From the NCBI RefSeq assembly GCF_041434935.1, contig NZ_CP107964.1:6865001-6929000 (forward strand): a stretch of DNA of 64,000 nucleotides, read 5' to 3'. A program made the translations under genes and the position numbers. This document shows positions 28,037 through 36,908 of the stretch, one piece after another. The first letter of the stretch is position 1; the number at the start of each line of letters is the position of its first letter. The DNA is from Kitasatospora sp. NBC_00374. GTDB taxonomy: Bacteria; Actinomycetota; Actinomycetes; Streptomycetales; Streptomycetaceae. The notes below the pieces were generated by a model, which was given only the letters and a program-made list of their open reading frames with translations, had not been told where the DNA came from and ran no database searches.

Positions 28037-28084
28037 GGCCGGGTCCGGGCCGGGCCGGGCATGTTGCCGGACATGCTGCCGGGG

Positions 28085-28108
28085 GGGGGTGCGTGGGCAC
28101 GCACCCCC
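28085..28108. terminator. Bidirectional terminator
   Basis: Perfect 11-bp stem GGGGGTGCGTG/CACGCACCCCC separated by only two bases, between convergent genes. Confidence 0.8.
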
Positions 28109-28120
28109 GCCCGTCGGGTG

Positions 28121-28999
28121 TCAGGCGTCCCGGCAGAGGATGAAGTCGGGGAAGGCGTGCCTGCCGGTCCGGTCCCCGACCTCGTCGATCGCCGTGCGGA
28201 TGTCCCGCAGCTGGGCGACGGTCATCTGCAGCGGCGGTTCGTCCGGCTGGTACACGGTGCGGATCGGGTAGTCCACGCCCGGTTCGGTGGTCATCTCGAT
28301 GTGGCAGCCGAGCACGTGGGTGACCGGGCGGGTGCCGGCGAAGGCGATCAGACGGTCGATCGTCCGGCGGAAGGCCGGCCAGTCGGCCACGTACAGCCGC
28401 CCGGGATAGACCGTGTCGCCGGTGAGCAGGAAGCCGGTGTGCGGGTCGTAGTACGTGACGGCCGCCGGGTGGTGCCCCGGCGTGGCCAGGCACTCCAGGA
28501 CCCTGCCCCCGAGGTCCACCCGGGCCACCCGGTCCGGGTCGCCGGCGAAACCGAAGTACTCCCACGCCCCGTCCAGCGCGGCCGGGACGAGGACGGTGTC
28601 GGGCCGGTCGGCGAACTGCACGTCGCCCGCGACGTGGTCGCCGTGCGCGTGGCTGTGCAGGACGAGCAGCGGGTAGTGCTGCCGGGGGTACGCGGCCAGC
28701 CGGCGCTCGACCAGCTCGTCGACGACCCGGCGCAGCGGGAAGAACTCGGCGGACGCCGTGGCGCCGGTGTCGATCAGAACGGCCCGGTCGTTGCCGAACA
28801 GCAGGTAGAGGAACGGCGCCTCGTAGTCGATCGCCATGTTCTGGCGCAGGATGAAGGTGTGCTCGTCGTAGGCGTGCACCTGGATGTCCGGATCGGTGTT
28901 GTGCTTCGCCGACGGCGATCCGTGGATCCAGTCGACGTCCAGCGGGCGCGGCTCGGGAGCCCCCGATCCGAACTCCGACTGCCGTGTGTCTGCGCTCAT
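28121..28999 (-). CDS. Metallo-beta-lactamase-fold hydrolase
   Basis: 292 aa. The zinc motif HSHAHGDH lies at ~115-122, with PGHHPAA and LLTGDTVYPG supplying the later ligands, and a Cys/His pair further on. The layout resembles glyoxalase-II-like and lactonase-like hydrolases of the MBL fold. Substrate unknown. No signal peptide. Start ATG 28999 has GGGAG five bases upstream. An in-frame upstream extension lacks a ribosome site. Confidence 0.88.
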   Translation of the reverse strand: MSADTRQSEFGSGAPEPRPLDVDWIHGSPSAKHNTDPDIQVHAYDEHTFILRQNMAIDYEAPFLYLLFGNDRAVLIDTGATASAEFFPLRRVVDELVERRLAAYPRQHYPLLVLHSHAHGDHVAGDVQFADRPDTVLVPAALDGAWEYFGFAGDPDRVARVDLGGRVLECLATPGHHPAAVTYYDPHTGFLLTGDTVYPGRLYVADWPAFRRTIDRLIAFAGTRPVTHVLGCHIEMTTEPGVDYPIRTVYQPDEPPLQMTVAQLRDIRTAIDEVGDRTGRHAFPDFILCRDA

Positions 29000-29099
29000 G
29001 GTGGCTCCCACCCCGGTATCGACCTGCCTGTCGGCGCGTGTGGTGGCGGTCCGGGCGGGGTGCACCCGGCCGGACCGCCACCGGAGGCCGGCTCGCAGG

Positions 29100-31133
29100 C
29101 TACCCCTGCTCGGCGTGCTCGGCGAGGATGGCCCGCAGCCGGGTGCCGCGCGGCTGCGCGGGCCGCTCGGCGACGGCCTGCGGCAGCGCCTGGCCGACGG
29201 CGTGGACCACGGACAGGTGGCGCTCCGCCCGGCCGAACGCGGTGTACACCCACTGCCGGGTCAGGGTGGCCGCAGCGTCCTCCGGCAGCACGGTGACGAC
29301 GGCGGCCCACCGACGGCCGACGGCCTGGTGGGCGGTGAGGGCCCAGCCGTGCCGGAGCCCGGCGGCCTGGGCGGGGGAGAGGGTCAGCCGCTCGCCGTCG
29401 GCCAGTTCGAGGTGCAGCCCGGCCGCGTCGCCGTCCAGCACCCGGCCGGGCCGGCTGACCCCGAGGGAGGGCGAGTGGACCACTCGGTCGCCCGGGTCGA
29501 AGCCGCCGAACCGGCCGGGTCCGGGGTTGAGCCGGGCCTTGGCGGCGGCGTTCAGCGCCCGGGTGCCGGCGCTGCCGCCGTGCCCGGGGGTGAGCAGCAC
29601 GGTGTCCTCGGCGGCGATGCCGAGCGCGCGCGGGATCGAGTCGCCGAGCAGCTGCACCGCGCGGTGGACTGCCTCGGCACCGTCCTTCGCCCCGAGGATC
29701 ACCACCTCCTTCTCCGGCGCCTCGACGGTGAGCAGCTCGCCGATGCCGATGCCGGAGACCAGTTCCCCGATCGGCCCGAAGTCGGGAGTGCGGGAGGCGA
29801 CCACGGGGCAGAGCCTGGCCGCGAGCAGGTCGGCGAAGAAGCGGCCGGGACCGGCGGACCAGAGCTGGCCCGGGTCACCGCTGAGCACCAGCCGGGTGCC
29901 GTCCGCGACCGCCTCCAGCAGGGTGGCGGCCTGTTCGACGTCGAGCAGTGGGGCGTCCAGCACCAGCAGGAGGTCGAGGGCCAGTGTGCCGTCGACCGCG
30001 CGGCCGGGGCCGGCGGTGCCGGAGAGCAGGTCGGCGAGGGTGGCCACCTGCCCGGCGGCGGGGGAGTCGGGGATCAGCGCGGCCAGCTCGTCGCGGCCCT
30101 GGGCCGTCCAGGCCGCGGCCCAGGCCCGCAGGCCGAGGCCGTGCGCGGCGTCCAGGACGGCGGCCGGCTCCGCCCGCGAGGCCTCGCCGCCGGTGTGGGC
30201 GACCAGTGCGCTGTCGGCGACGGCGCGCAGCAGCGCGGCGGCGGAGGAGGAGGGCGCGGCGGCGGCCGCGGCCGCCCAGGCGGCCGGGCCGGGGGCCACG
30301 GGCGCGGCGGCGGGGTGCTCGGCCGCCGCGGGGTCGCTCTCGGTGTCCTCCCCGGTGTCGTCCCCGGTGTCGTCCCCGGTGTCGACCGGGCTGTCGGGAT
30401 CGTCCTCGCCGGAGTCGGGCGTGACCGTGTCGGAGCCGGGTGTGAAGGTCGAGAGCACCCGGACCAGGCCGTCGGCCAGGCTCTCCTCGGCGAGCGCGAG
30501 CCGCTCCAGGGCGAGCACCGTCCGGGTCGGCGGCTCCTCCTCGTCGTCGGCGCCGGGGCGGCCCGGGAGCTCCTCCTGGAACGCCATGACCAGGCCGTCC
30601 ACCACGACCGCCTGCAGGGCGGCGGCCGGGTCGGGCAGCCCGAGCCGCTCCAGTCCGGTGGCGACCTCGCCGATCTCCTGGGCCGAGTGCCCGCGCAGCG
30701 CCGCCTGCTCCAGCAGCCACGGCACCAGGGCTCCGGCCCGCCGGGGGTCGCCGGGGCCGGCCTCCTGGCCGAGCAGGCCGCGGGCGAACCCGTCCGCCTG
30801 CTCGGGGCGGACGCCGGGGAGGGCGAGCACCGCCCACGGGTCCGCCCGCAGGGCCTCGGCGGCGTTCTCGCCGAGCCCGGCGACGGCGGCCGGGGCCAGT
30901 GCAGCCGGGGCGCCACCCGAGGTCAGCACCTCGGCGGCGGCGCGCAGTGCGGCGGCCCGCTGCTCGTCGGAGGGCGGAGCGCCCTCCTCGGCGGCCTCGG
31001 CCGGGCCGGTGGACGCGTCGTCGTCGGCGCCGCTCTGGCCGACCGCCCGGATCGCCTCCGCCAGCGCGGCCACCGCGCCCGCCCGCTCCTCGGGGGTGGT
31101 CGGTTCGGTCGCGCCGCTCGCCGCTTCGGTCAT
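29100..31133 (-). CDS. RecD2-like protein without Walker motifs (pseudo-helicase)
   Basis: 677 aa. Built like RecD2: N-terminal helix-hairpin-helix region (LALPGVRPEQADGFARGLLG near 100), helical middle, acidic linker with repeated DTGDD, then a helicase-like core. Later motifs survive: LVLSGDPGQLWSAGPGRFFADL, GWALTAHQAVGRRWAAVV and VYTAFGRAERHLSVV. The P-loop position reads VAHTGGEASRAEP with no GKT, and the Walker B Asp-Glu is Asp-Ala (LVLDAPLLD). ATP hydrolysis is therefore unlikely. It may be a DNA-binding or regulatory derivative. Start ATG 31133 has GAGGAG upstream. The aldo/keto reductase ends 23 bp upstream, suggesting co-transcription. Confidence 0.82.
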   Translation of the reverse strand: MTEAASGATEPTTPEERAGAVAALAEAIRAVGQSGADDDASTGPAEAAEEGAPPSDEQRAAALRAAAEVLTSGGAPAALAPAAVAGLGENAAEALRADPWAVLALPGVRPEQADGFARGLLGQEAGPGDPRRAGALVPWLLEQAALRGHSAQEIGEVATGLERLGLPDPAAALQAVVVDGLVMAFQEELPGRPGADDEEEPPTRTVLALERLALAEESLADGLVRVLSTFTPGSDTVTPDSGEDDPDSPVDTGDDTGDDTGEDTESDPAAAEHPAAAPVAPGPAAWAAAAAAAPSSSAAALLRAVADSALVAHTGGEASRAEPAAVLDAAHGLGLRAWAAAWTAQGRDELAALIPDSPAAGQVATLADLLSGTAGPGRAVDGTLALDLLLVLDAPLLDVEQAATLLEAVADGTRLVLSGDPGQLWSAGPGRFFADLLAARLCPVVASRTPDFGPIGELVSGIGIGELLTVEAPEKEVVILGAKDGAEAVHRAVQLLGDSIPRALGIAAEDTVLLTPGHGGSAGTRALNAAAKARLNPGPGRFGGFDPGDRVVHSPSLGVSRPGRVLDGDAAGLHLELADGERLTLSPAQAAGLRHGWALTAHQAVGRRWAAVVTVLPEDAAATLTRQWVYTAFGRAERHLSVVHAVGQALPQAVAERPAQPRGTRLRAILAEHAEQG

Positions 31134-31156
31134 GGGTTCACTCCTCACAGCCGGCG

Positions 31157-32137
31157 CTACAGCTCCGTCCAGCCCTGGTCCGGGTAGCGGCGCAGTGGAG
31201 CTGACACATCGTCCAGCGCGCCGCGGATCTCATCGGGAAGCGTAAGGCTCTCCACCGACAGGGCTGCCAGCAGCTGGGTCGCGTTCCGGGCGCCGACCAG
31301 CGCACTCGCCACGCCGGGCCGGTCCCGGACCCAGGCGAGGGCGACGGCCAGCGGGCTGCTGGCGAGACCGTCGGCGGCGGTGGCGAGGGCGTCGACGATC
31401 CGGCGCGAGCGGTCGCCGAGGTAGGGCTGGACGAAGCCGGACAGGTAGGCCGAGGCGCCGCGGGACTCCGGCGGCACGCCGTGCCGGTACTTGCCGGTCA
31501 GCACGCCGCGGCCGAGCGGGGAGCAGGCGATCAGGCCGAGTCCGGCGTCCCGGGCGGCGGGCAGTACCTCCCGTTCGATGCCGCGCTGGAGCAGCGAGTA
31601 CTCCATCTGGGTACTGGCCAGCGGGACCCGGTCGTGGCGGGCGCGCTGCCAGGTGGCGGCCTTGGCGAGCTGCCAGCCGCTGAAGTTGGACACGCCGACG
31701 TAGCGGGCGCGGCCGGAGGCGACCGCCAGGTCGAGGGCGTGCAGGGTCTCCTCGGTCGGTGTGGCGGGGTCGAAGGCGTGCACCTGCCACAGGTCGACGT
31801 GGTCGGTACCGAGCCGGCGCAGTGAGGCGTCGAGGGCGGCCAGCAGGTGGCCGCGGGAGCCGTCGAAGCGGCGGTCGGTGCCCGGGACGCTGCCCGCCTT
31901 GGTGGCGACGACCAGCTCGGAGCGGGGGACGAGGCTGTCGGTGAGCCTGGAGATCAGGTACTCGGCGCCGCCGTCGGCGTACACGTCGGCGGTGTCCAGC
32001 AGGGTGCCGCCGGCGTCGACGAAGACCTTGAGCTGTTCGGCGGCCTCGTGTTCGTCGGTGTCCCGGCCCCAGGTCATGGTTCCCAGTCCGAGCCGGGAGA
32101 CCCGGAGCCCGGTCCGTCCGAGGTGGCGCTGTTCCAT
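31157..32137 (-). CDS. Aldo/keto reductase
   Basis: 326 aa TIM-barrel oxidoreductase. Catalytic tetrad in context: DTADVY (Asp and Tyr), VATKAG (Lys) and LWQVH (His). NADPH-site segments GVSNFSGWQL, CSPLGRGVLTGKY and GARNATQL are present. Reduces an aldehyde or ketone; substrate unknown. ATG 32137 with AAAGG upstream. Directly followed by the RecD2-like gene. Confidence 0.93.
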   Translation of the reverse strand: MEQRHLGRTGLRVSRLGLGTMTWGRDTDEHEAAEQLKVFVDAGGTLLDTADVYADGGAEYLISRLTDSLVPRSELVVATKAGSVPGTDRRFDGSRGHLLAALDASLRRLGTDHVDLWQVHAFDPATPTEETLHALDLAVASGRARYVGVSNFSGWQLAKAATWQRARHDRVPLASTQMEYSLLQRGIEREVLPAARDAGLGLIACSPLGRGVLTGKYRHGVPPESRGASAYLSGFVQPYLGDRSRRIVDALATAADGLASSPLAVALAWVRDRPGVASALVGARNATQLLAALSVESLTLPDEIRGALDDVSAPLRRYPDQGWTEL

Positions 32138-32397
32138 CGGGCCGGCCTTTCGTCAGCTGACGAACTCGCAGGTCGGGGAGGTTCCGCCCGCTGTCGCCCG
32201 AGCGTAGCGCCCGCGCCCTGGGCCGACCCGGAAAGACCCGCGCACACGCCGCGCGCGCCCCTTGGTCGGGGCGCGTCGAGGTCGTCACGCGCCCTCCTCG
32301 TGCGGGTGACGCAGCACACACCTACCGGCCAGTAGCATGTCTGTCGAAGGCAGGGCTACGCTCGCGCCACGGACCGACTGGAAGGCTTGGCACCCAT

Positions 32398-33444
32398 ATG
32401 CGACTCGGGATCAACCTCGGCTACTGGGGACTCGGCATGGACGCCGACAACATCGCCGTCGCCCAGGAGGCCGACCGCCTCGGCTACTCGGTCTGCTGGG
32501 CCGCCGAAGCGTACGGCTCGGACGCGGCCACCGTGCTCAGCTTCGTCGCCGCGAAGACCGAGCGGATCGACGTCGGCTCGGCGATCTTCCAGATCCCGGC
32601 CCGCACCCCCGCGATGACCGCGATGACCGCCGCCACCCTGGACACCCTCTCCGGCGGCCGCTTCCGGCTCGGCCTCGGCGTCTCCGGCCCGCAGGTCTCC
32701 GAGGGCTGGTACGGCGTCAAGTTCGACAAGCCGCTGGCCCGCACCCGCGAGTACGTCGAGATCATCCGCAAGGCGATGTCCCGCGAGCGCCTGGTCCACG
32801 AGGGCGCCAACTGGACGCTCCCGCTGCCGGGCGGCCCCGGCAAGCCGATCAAGCTGACCGTGCACCCCGTGCGCGAGCACATCCCGCTGTACATCGCCGC
32901 GATCGGCCCGAAGAACCTGGAGCAGACCGGCGAGATCGCCGACGGCTGGCTCGGCATCTTCTTCGCCCCCGAGCACGCCGCGCTGTCAGTCGACCCGCTC
33001 ACGGCCGGCCGCGCCAAGGCGGGCCTGACCCTGGACGGCTTCGACCTCTGCCCGACCGTCGCCATCTCGGTCGGCGAGGACGTCAAGGCCGCCGCCGACT
33101 CCCAGCGCTCCTACGCCGCGCTCTACATCGGCGGCATGGGCAGCAAGGACAAGAACTTCTACAACCAGCTCGCCCGCCGGATGGGCTACGAGCAGGCCGC
33201 CGACGAGATCCAGGAGAAGTACCTCGCCCGGGACTACGCGGGCGCCGCGGCCGCCGTCCCGCACGACCTGATCGACTCCACCGCGCTGCTCGGCGCCAAG
33301 GAGCGGATCGCCGACCGGATGCAGGCCTACGCCGACGCCGGCGTCACCACCCTCACCCTGGCGCCCGCCGGCTTCACCCTGGAGGAGCGCATGACCGCGC
33401 TGCGCACCGGCGTCGAGGCGCTGGAGCTGGCCGGCCTCGCCTGA
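32398..33444 (+). CDS. LLM-class (F420-dependent) oxidoreductase
   Basis: 348 aa luciferase-like TIM barrel. Starts MRLGINLGYWGLG and has the family segments GSAIFQIPARTPAMTAMTAATLD, LGLGVSGPQVSEGWYG and YIAAIGPKNLEQTGEIADGWL. This subgroup usually uses coenzyme F420 to reduce or oxidise small molecules. Single gene, divergent from the aldo/keto reductase with a 260-bp shared upstream region in which I could not pick a clear promoter. Confidence 0.9.
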   Translation: MRLGINLGYWGLGMDADNIAVAQEADRLGYSVCWAAEAYGSDAATVLSFVAAKTERIDVGSAIFQIPARTPAMTAMTAATLDTLSGGRFRLGLGVSGPQVSEGWYGVKFDKPLARTREYVEIIRKAMSRERLVHEGANWTLPLPGGPGKPIKLTVHPVREHIPLYIAAIGPKNLEQTGEIADGWLGIFFAPEHAALSVDPLTAGRAKAGLTLDGFDLCPTVAISVGEDVKAAADSQRSYAALYIGGMGSKDKNFYNQLARRMGYEQAADEIQEKYLARDYAGAAAAVPHDLIDSTALLGAKERIADRMQAYADAGVTTLTLAPAGFTLEERMTALRTGVEALELAGLA

Positions 33445-33451
33445 CCGCGGC

Positions 33452-33491
33452 CCCTGCGGGGTGCCGGGGTCACTCCCGGCGCCCCGCAGGG
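33452..33491. terminator. Bidirectional terminator
   Basis: A 17-bp stem with one T-G pair and a 6-base loop between the convergent LLM and corA genes. Confidence 0.85.
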
Positions 33492-33502
33492 CCGGCGCGG
33501 AC

Positions 33503-34489
33503 TCAGAGCCACCCCGCCCGCCTGAAGCTCCGGTACAGCCACGCGCAGGCGCCCGCCATCAGGGCCAGCACCGCCGGGTAGCCCCAGATCTGGTGGAGCT
33601 CCGGCATGTGCTCGAAGTTCATCCCGTAGATACCGGCGATCATCGTCGGCACCGCCGCCAGCGCGGCCCAGGCCGAGATCTTCCGCATGTCGTCGTTCTG
33701 CTGCACGCTCACCTGCGCCAGGTTGGCGTTGAGGATGTCCGAGAGCAGCCGGTCCAGACCGTCCACCAGCTCGATCACCCGGTGCAGGTGGTCGGCGACG
33801 TCCCGCAGGTAGGGCCGGAGCGGCTCCGCCACGAACGGCACGTCGGGCCGCAGCAGCCGGGCGGCCGGCTCCTGGAGCGGCATGGTGGCCCGGCGGAACC
33901 GCATCACCTCGCGCTTGAACCCGTAGATCCGCTCCGCGACGCCCCGCGCCCGGCCGGGGGCGAACACGTCCGCCTCCAGGTCGTCCAGCTCCCCCTGGAG
34001 GGTGGTGGCCAGATCCAGGTAGCTGTCGACCACCAGGTCGAAGATCCCGTACAGCACCGCGGCCGGGCCCATCCGCAGCAGGTCGGGCTGCTTCTCCAGC
34101 TCCGCCCGCAGCCCCTTGAGCGGGCTGTCCGCCCCGTGCCGGACGGTCATCACGTACGAGTCCCCGACCAGGACCATCACCTCGCCGATGGTCATGCTGC
34201 GGTCGGCGGGGTGGTAGCCGACCGTCTTGAGCGCCATCAGCAGCAGGTCCTGGTACTCCTCCAGCTTGGGGCGCTGACGGGCCGTCACGGCGTCCTCGAC
34301 GGCCAGCGGATGCAGCCCGAACTCGGAGCTGACCAGGTCGAACTCCTCCACCGTCGGGTCCGCCAGCCCTATCCACACGAAGCTGTTCCCGGCCGCCCGG
34401 GCTGCGTCCAGGGCATCCGAGAAGTCGTCAGGCCCCTCGGTGCGGTGGCCGTCCCGATAGACGGCGCAATCGACGATCATGCCGTCCAT
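33503..34489 (-). CDS. corA: CorA family magnesium/divalent cation transporter
   Basis: 328 aa. A large cytoplasmic N-terminal domain with long helices is followed by two C-terminal transmembrane segments. The first ends in the signature GIYGMNF, the GMN selectivity motif of CorA. The loop FEHMPELHQIWGY and a second helix follow. A pentameric inner-membrane channel for Mg2+ (or Co2+/Ni2+) is expected. ATG 34489 is used; ATG 34480 three codons later is equally plausible. Confidence 0.92.
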   Translation of the reverse strand: MDGMIVDCAVYRDGHRTEGPDDFSDALDAARAAGNSFVWIGLADPTVEEFDLVSSEFGLHPLAVEDAVTARQRPKLEEYQDLLLMALKTVGYHPADRSMTIGEVMVLVGDSYVMTVRHGADSPLKGLRAELEKQPDLLRMGPAAVLYGIFDLVVDSYLDLATTLQGELDDLEADVFAPGRARGVAERIYGFKREVMRFRRATMPLQEPAARLLRPDVPFVAEPLRPYLRDVADHLHRVIELVDGLDRLLSDILNANLAQVSVQQNDDMRKISAWAALAAVPTMIAGIYGMNFEHMPELHQIWGYPAVLALMAGACAWLYRSFRRAGWL

Positions 34490-34563
34490 TCTCGCCCGCC
34501 CGGCGTCGAACGGCCGTCATATCCACTGAAAGCGCACGAGCTGGGCACCCGCTGCCACCCGCA

Positions 34564-34581
34564 CCGCGCAAGCCGTAGGCT
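34564..34581 (+). promoter_or_regulatory. Promoter element, copy 1 (leaderless)
   Basis: CCGCGCAAGCCGTAGGCT ends in the -10 hexamer TAGGCT (34576-34581), seven bases before the ATG at 34589. The same 18-mer recurs at 35324-35341. No ribosome site before this ATG, so the message is probably leaderless. Confidence 0.65.
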
Positions 34582-34588
34582 TGGCCGC

Positions 34589-35302
34589 ATGCCCACCCTG
34601 CTGCTCGTCCGACACGGCCGTTCCACCGCCAACACGGCCGGTGTCCTGGCCGGCTGGACGCCCGGCGTCGACCTCGACGAGACCGGGCGCGCCCAGGCCG
34701 CCGAGCTGCCCGCCAGGCTCGCCGGGATCCCGCTGGCGAAGGTGGTCTCCAGCCCGCTGGAGCGCTGCGGGCAGACCCTGGAACCGCTGCTCGCCGCCCG
34801 CCCCGAGCTCGGCGCACCCGAGCCGGACGAGCGCCTCGGCGAATGCCACTACGGCGACTGGACCGGCCGGCCGCTCGGCGAGCTGGCCAAGGAACCGCTC
34901 TGGCGGACCGTCCAGGACCACGCCTCGGCCGCCGCGTTCCCCGGCGGGGAGTCGCTGCGCGAGCTGAGCCACCGCACCGTCGACGCCGTGCGGGACTGGA
35001 ACGACCGGATCGCCGCCGAGCACGGCCCGGACGCCGTCTGGGTCGCCTGCTCGCACGGTGACGTGATCAAGGCCGTGGTCGCCGACGCCCTCGGGCTGCA
35101 CCTGGACCACTTCCAGCGGATCTCCGTCGAGCCCTGCTCGGTGACCGCGATCCGCTACACCGCGCACCGCCCGTACCTGCTGCGCCTCGGCGACACCGGG
35201 AGCCTCGCCTCGCTGGCGCCCCGGCCGGACCGTCCGACCGCCGACGAGGACGCGGTGGTCGGTGGCGACACCGGGGCGCCCGCACCCGCGCCCACACCCT
35301 GA
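34589..35302 (+). CDS. Histidine phosphatase superfamily protein
   Basis: 237 aa. RHGRST at residues 8-13 gives the phospho-accepting His, followed by the family context SSPLERCGQT, a catalytic Glu region (ERLGECHYGDW) and SHGDVIK with the second His. This is the actinobacterial group annotated as putative phosphomutase, here starting a tight block with DUF3090, an SCO1664-family protein and mshC. A phosphatase role on a small phosphorylated metabolite is likely; see findings for a mycothiol hypothesis. The last ~30 residues are a Pro/Ala tail. Confidence 0.9.
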   Translation: MPTLLLVRHGRSTANTAGVLAGWTPGVDLDETGRAQAAELPARLAGIPLAKVVSSPLERCGQTLEPLLAARPELGAPEPDERLGECHYGDWTGRPLGELAKEPLWRTVQDHASAAAFPGGESLRELSHRTVDAVRDWNDRIAAEHGPDAVWVACSHGDVIKAVVADALGLHLDHFQRISVEPCSVTAIRYTAHRPYLLRLGDTGSLASLAPRPDRPTADEDAVVGGDTGAPAPAPTP

Positions 35303-35323
35303 CCCCACGCCTCACCCCGGCCG

Positions 35324-35341
35324 CCGCGCAAGCCGTAGGCT
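35324..35341 (+). promoter_or_regulatory. Promoter element, copy 2
   Basis: Second exact copy of the 18-mer that ends in TAGGCT (-10 at 35336-35341). Here the start codon of the DUF3090 gene is 43 bases downstream and has its own ribosome site, so this transcript would carry a short leader. Confidence 0.6.
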
Positions 35342-35384
35342 GGCCACAGACAGCCCCTGCCCGATCCCGATCCGGAGCGAGAGA

Positions 35385-35942
35385 GTGCCCCGTCAGGTCT
35401 ACTTCTACGACCAGCCCGAGCGGTTCGTGGCCGGTACGGTCGGCCAGCCCGGCTCCCGGGCCTTCTACCTCCAGGCCAGCTCACGCGGGCGGATGACCAG
35501 CGTGCTGCTGGAGAAGACCCAGGTCGCGGCGCTGGCCGAGCGCGTCGAGGAGGTCCTCGACGAGGCCCTGCGACGCACCGCCGGCTCGTCCGCGATCCCG
35601 GCCGTGGCCCCCGCCGACCTGATCGACACCGCTCCGCTGGACCTGCCGCTGGAGCAGGAGTTCCGGGTCGGCACCATGGCCCTGGCCTGGGACAGCGTGG
35701 ACGAGTGCCTGGTGGTCGAGGCCCAGGCGGTGACCGAGGACGAGGACGAGGAAGCCGCCCTGGAGGACGACGAGAACGGCCCGGACATGCTCCGGGTGCG
35801 GCTCAGCGGGGCGATGGCCCGGGTCTTCGCCAAGCGCGCCCTGGACCTGGTCGCGGCCGGCCGCAAGCCCTGCCCGTTCTGCAACCTCCCGCTGGACCCC
35901 GAGGGCCACCTGTGCCCCCGCGCGAACGGCTACCGGCGCTGA
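35385..35942 (+). CDS. DUF3090 family protein
   Basis: 185 aa. N-terminus MPRQVYFYDQPERFVAGTVG and the segment SRAFYLQASSRGRMTSVLLEK are typical of DUF3090. The middle is acidic (VTEDEDEEAALEDDE). It ends in a compact [15 protein letters not shown], which looks like a zinc-binding knuckle. Function unknown. GTG start with GGAGCGAGA upstream. Its end overlaps the next gene by 31 bases, so the two are probably translated together. Confidence 0.92.
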   Translation: MPRQVYFYDQPERFVAGTVGQPGSRAFYLQASSRGRMTSVLLEKTQVAALAERVEEVLDEALRRTAGSSAIPAVAPADLIDTAPLDLPLEQEFRVGTMALAWDSVDECLVVEAQAVTEDEDEEAALEDDENGPDMLRVRLSGAMARVFAKRALDLVAAGRKPCPFCNLPLDPEGHLCPRANGYRR

Positions 35943-36796
35943 ACACCCAGCCGGACAGCGACGCCGTCCCGGTGACGGACCCGGCGACCAGCGCGGCCCT
36001 GGCGGCCGACACCGGCGCCGCCCTGGAGCTGCTGAGCTCCGGCGCGCTGACCGTGCACGGCCGGGTCACCGAGGCCTCCAACGCCGTGCTCTACTGCACC
36101 GTCGAGCTGGCCGGACTGGCCGCCCCCTGCGTCTACAAGCCGGTCGCCGGGGAGCGCCCGCTCTGGGACTTCCCGGACGGCACCCTGGCCGGCCGCGAGG
36201 TCGCCGCCCACCGGCTGGCCGCCGCCACCGGGTGGGAGCTGATCCCGCCCACCGTCCTGCGCGAGGGCCCGCACGGCCCCGGCATGGTCCAGCTCTGGAT
36301 CGAGCCGGACCCGGACGCCCCCGAGCTGCTGGCCCTGCAGGACCCGGCCGGCCCCGAGCCGGGCTGGCTCCCGATCGTCCGGGCGGAGGTGGGGGAGGGC
36401 CGCACCGCACTGCTGGTCCACCGCGACGACGAGCGGCTGCGCCGGCTCGCCGTGCTGGACGCCGTCCTCAACAACGCCGACCGCAAGGGCGGCCACTGGC
36501 TGCCCGCCGCCGACGGACGGATCTACGGCATCGACCACGGCGTCACCTTCGCCGTCCCCGGCAAGCTGCGCACCCTGCTCTGGGGCTGGGCCGAGCAGCC
36601 GCTCACGGCCGAGGCCCACGAGGTGCTCGACCGGCTGGCCGCCGAGCTCGACGGGCCGCTGGCGCGGGAGCTGGGCCCGCACCTGACCTCAGCCGAGCTG
36701 ACCGCCACCCGGGAGCGGGTCGCCGCGCTGCGCCGCGGCGGTCGCCACCCGCTGCCGTCACCTGACTGGCCGTCGATCCCCTGGCCGCCGGTCTGA
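35912..36796 (+). CDS. SCO1664 family, PI3/4-kinase-like protein
   Basis: 294 aa. Resembles a minimal PI3/4-kinase or HipA-type fold: [16 protein letters not shown] (lysine for ATP), [16 protein letters not shown] (catalytic-loop-like Asp/Asn/Asp) and [10 protein letters not shown] (metal-binding DHG in place of DFG). Phosphorylation of an inositol-containing or protein substrate is possible but untested. GTG 35912 is chosen because GAGGG is six bases upstream and it overlaps DUF3090; GTG 35972 is an alternative. Confidence 0.85.
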   Translation: MPPRERLPALNTQPDSDAVPVTDPATSAALAADTGAALELLSSGALTVHGRVTEASNAVLYCTVELAGLAAPCVYKPVAGERPLWDFPDGTLAGREVAAHRLAAATGWELIPPTVLREGPHGPGMVQLWIEPDPDAPELLALQDPAGPEPGWLPIVRAEVGEGRTALLVHRDDERLRRLAVLDAVLNNADRKGGHWLPAADGRIYGIDHGVTFAVPGKLRTLLWGWAEQPLTAEAHEVLDRLAAELDGPLARELGPHLTSAELTATRERVAALRRGGRHPLPSPDWPSIPWPPV

Positions 36797-36826
36797 CCGA
36801 AGTCGCCCGAGGTGCCCCATTCCGTG

Positions 36827-36901
36827 CTTGAAACGGTCGGAAAGCGATTCAAGCCGATCCTTGCGACTGGTTAGCCTTTCAAATGATCGCAAGGTTAGAG
36901 T
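36827..36901 (+). promoter_or_regulatory. mshC promoter with two inverted repeats
   Basis: The -10 hexamer TAGAGT (36896-36901) ends seven bases before the mshC ATG. Just upstream are two inverted repeats, CTTGAA/TTCAAG (36827-36832, 36848-36853) and CCTTGCGA/TCGCAAGG (36859-36866, 36887-36894), the second spanning the expected -35 to -10 zone. They are candidate regulator sites. Confidence 0.55.
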
Positions 36902-36908
36902 CGGAGCC

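Noticed and set aside
36827-36872. SigR-type promoter (GGAAT-N18-GTT) before mshC
   Set aside because: A GGAAA and a GTT are present but 26 bases apart, outside the accepted spacing.
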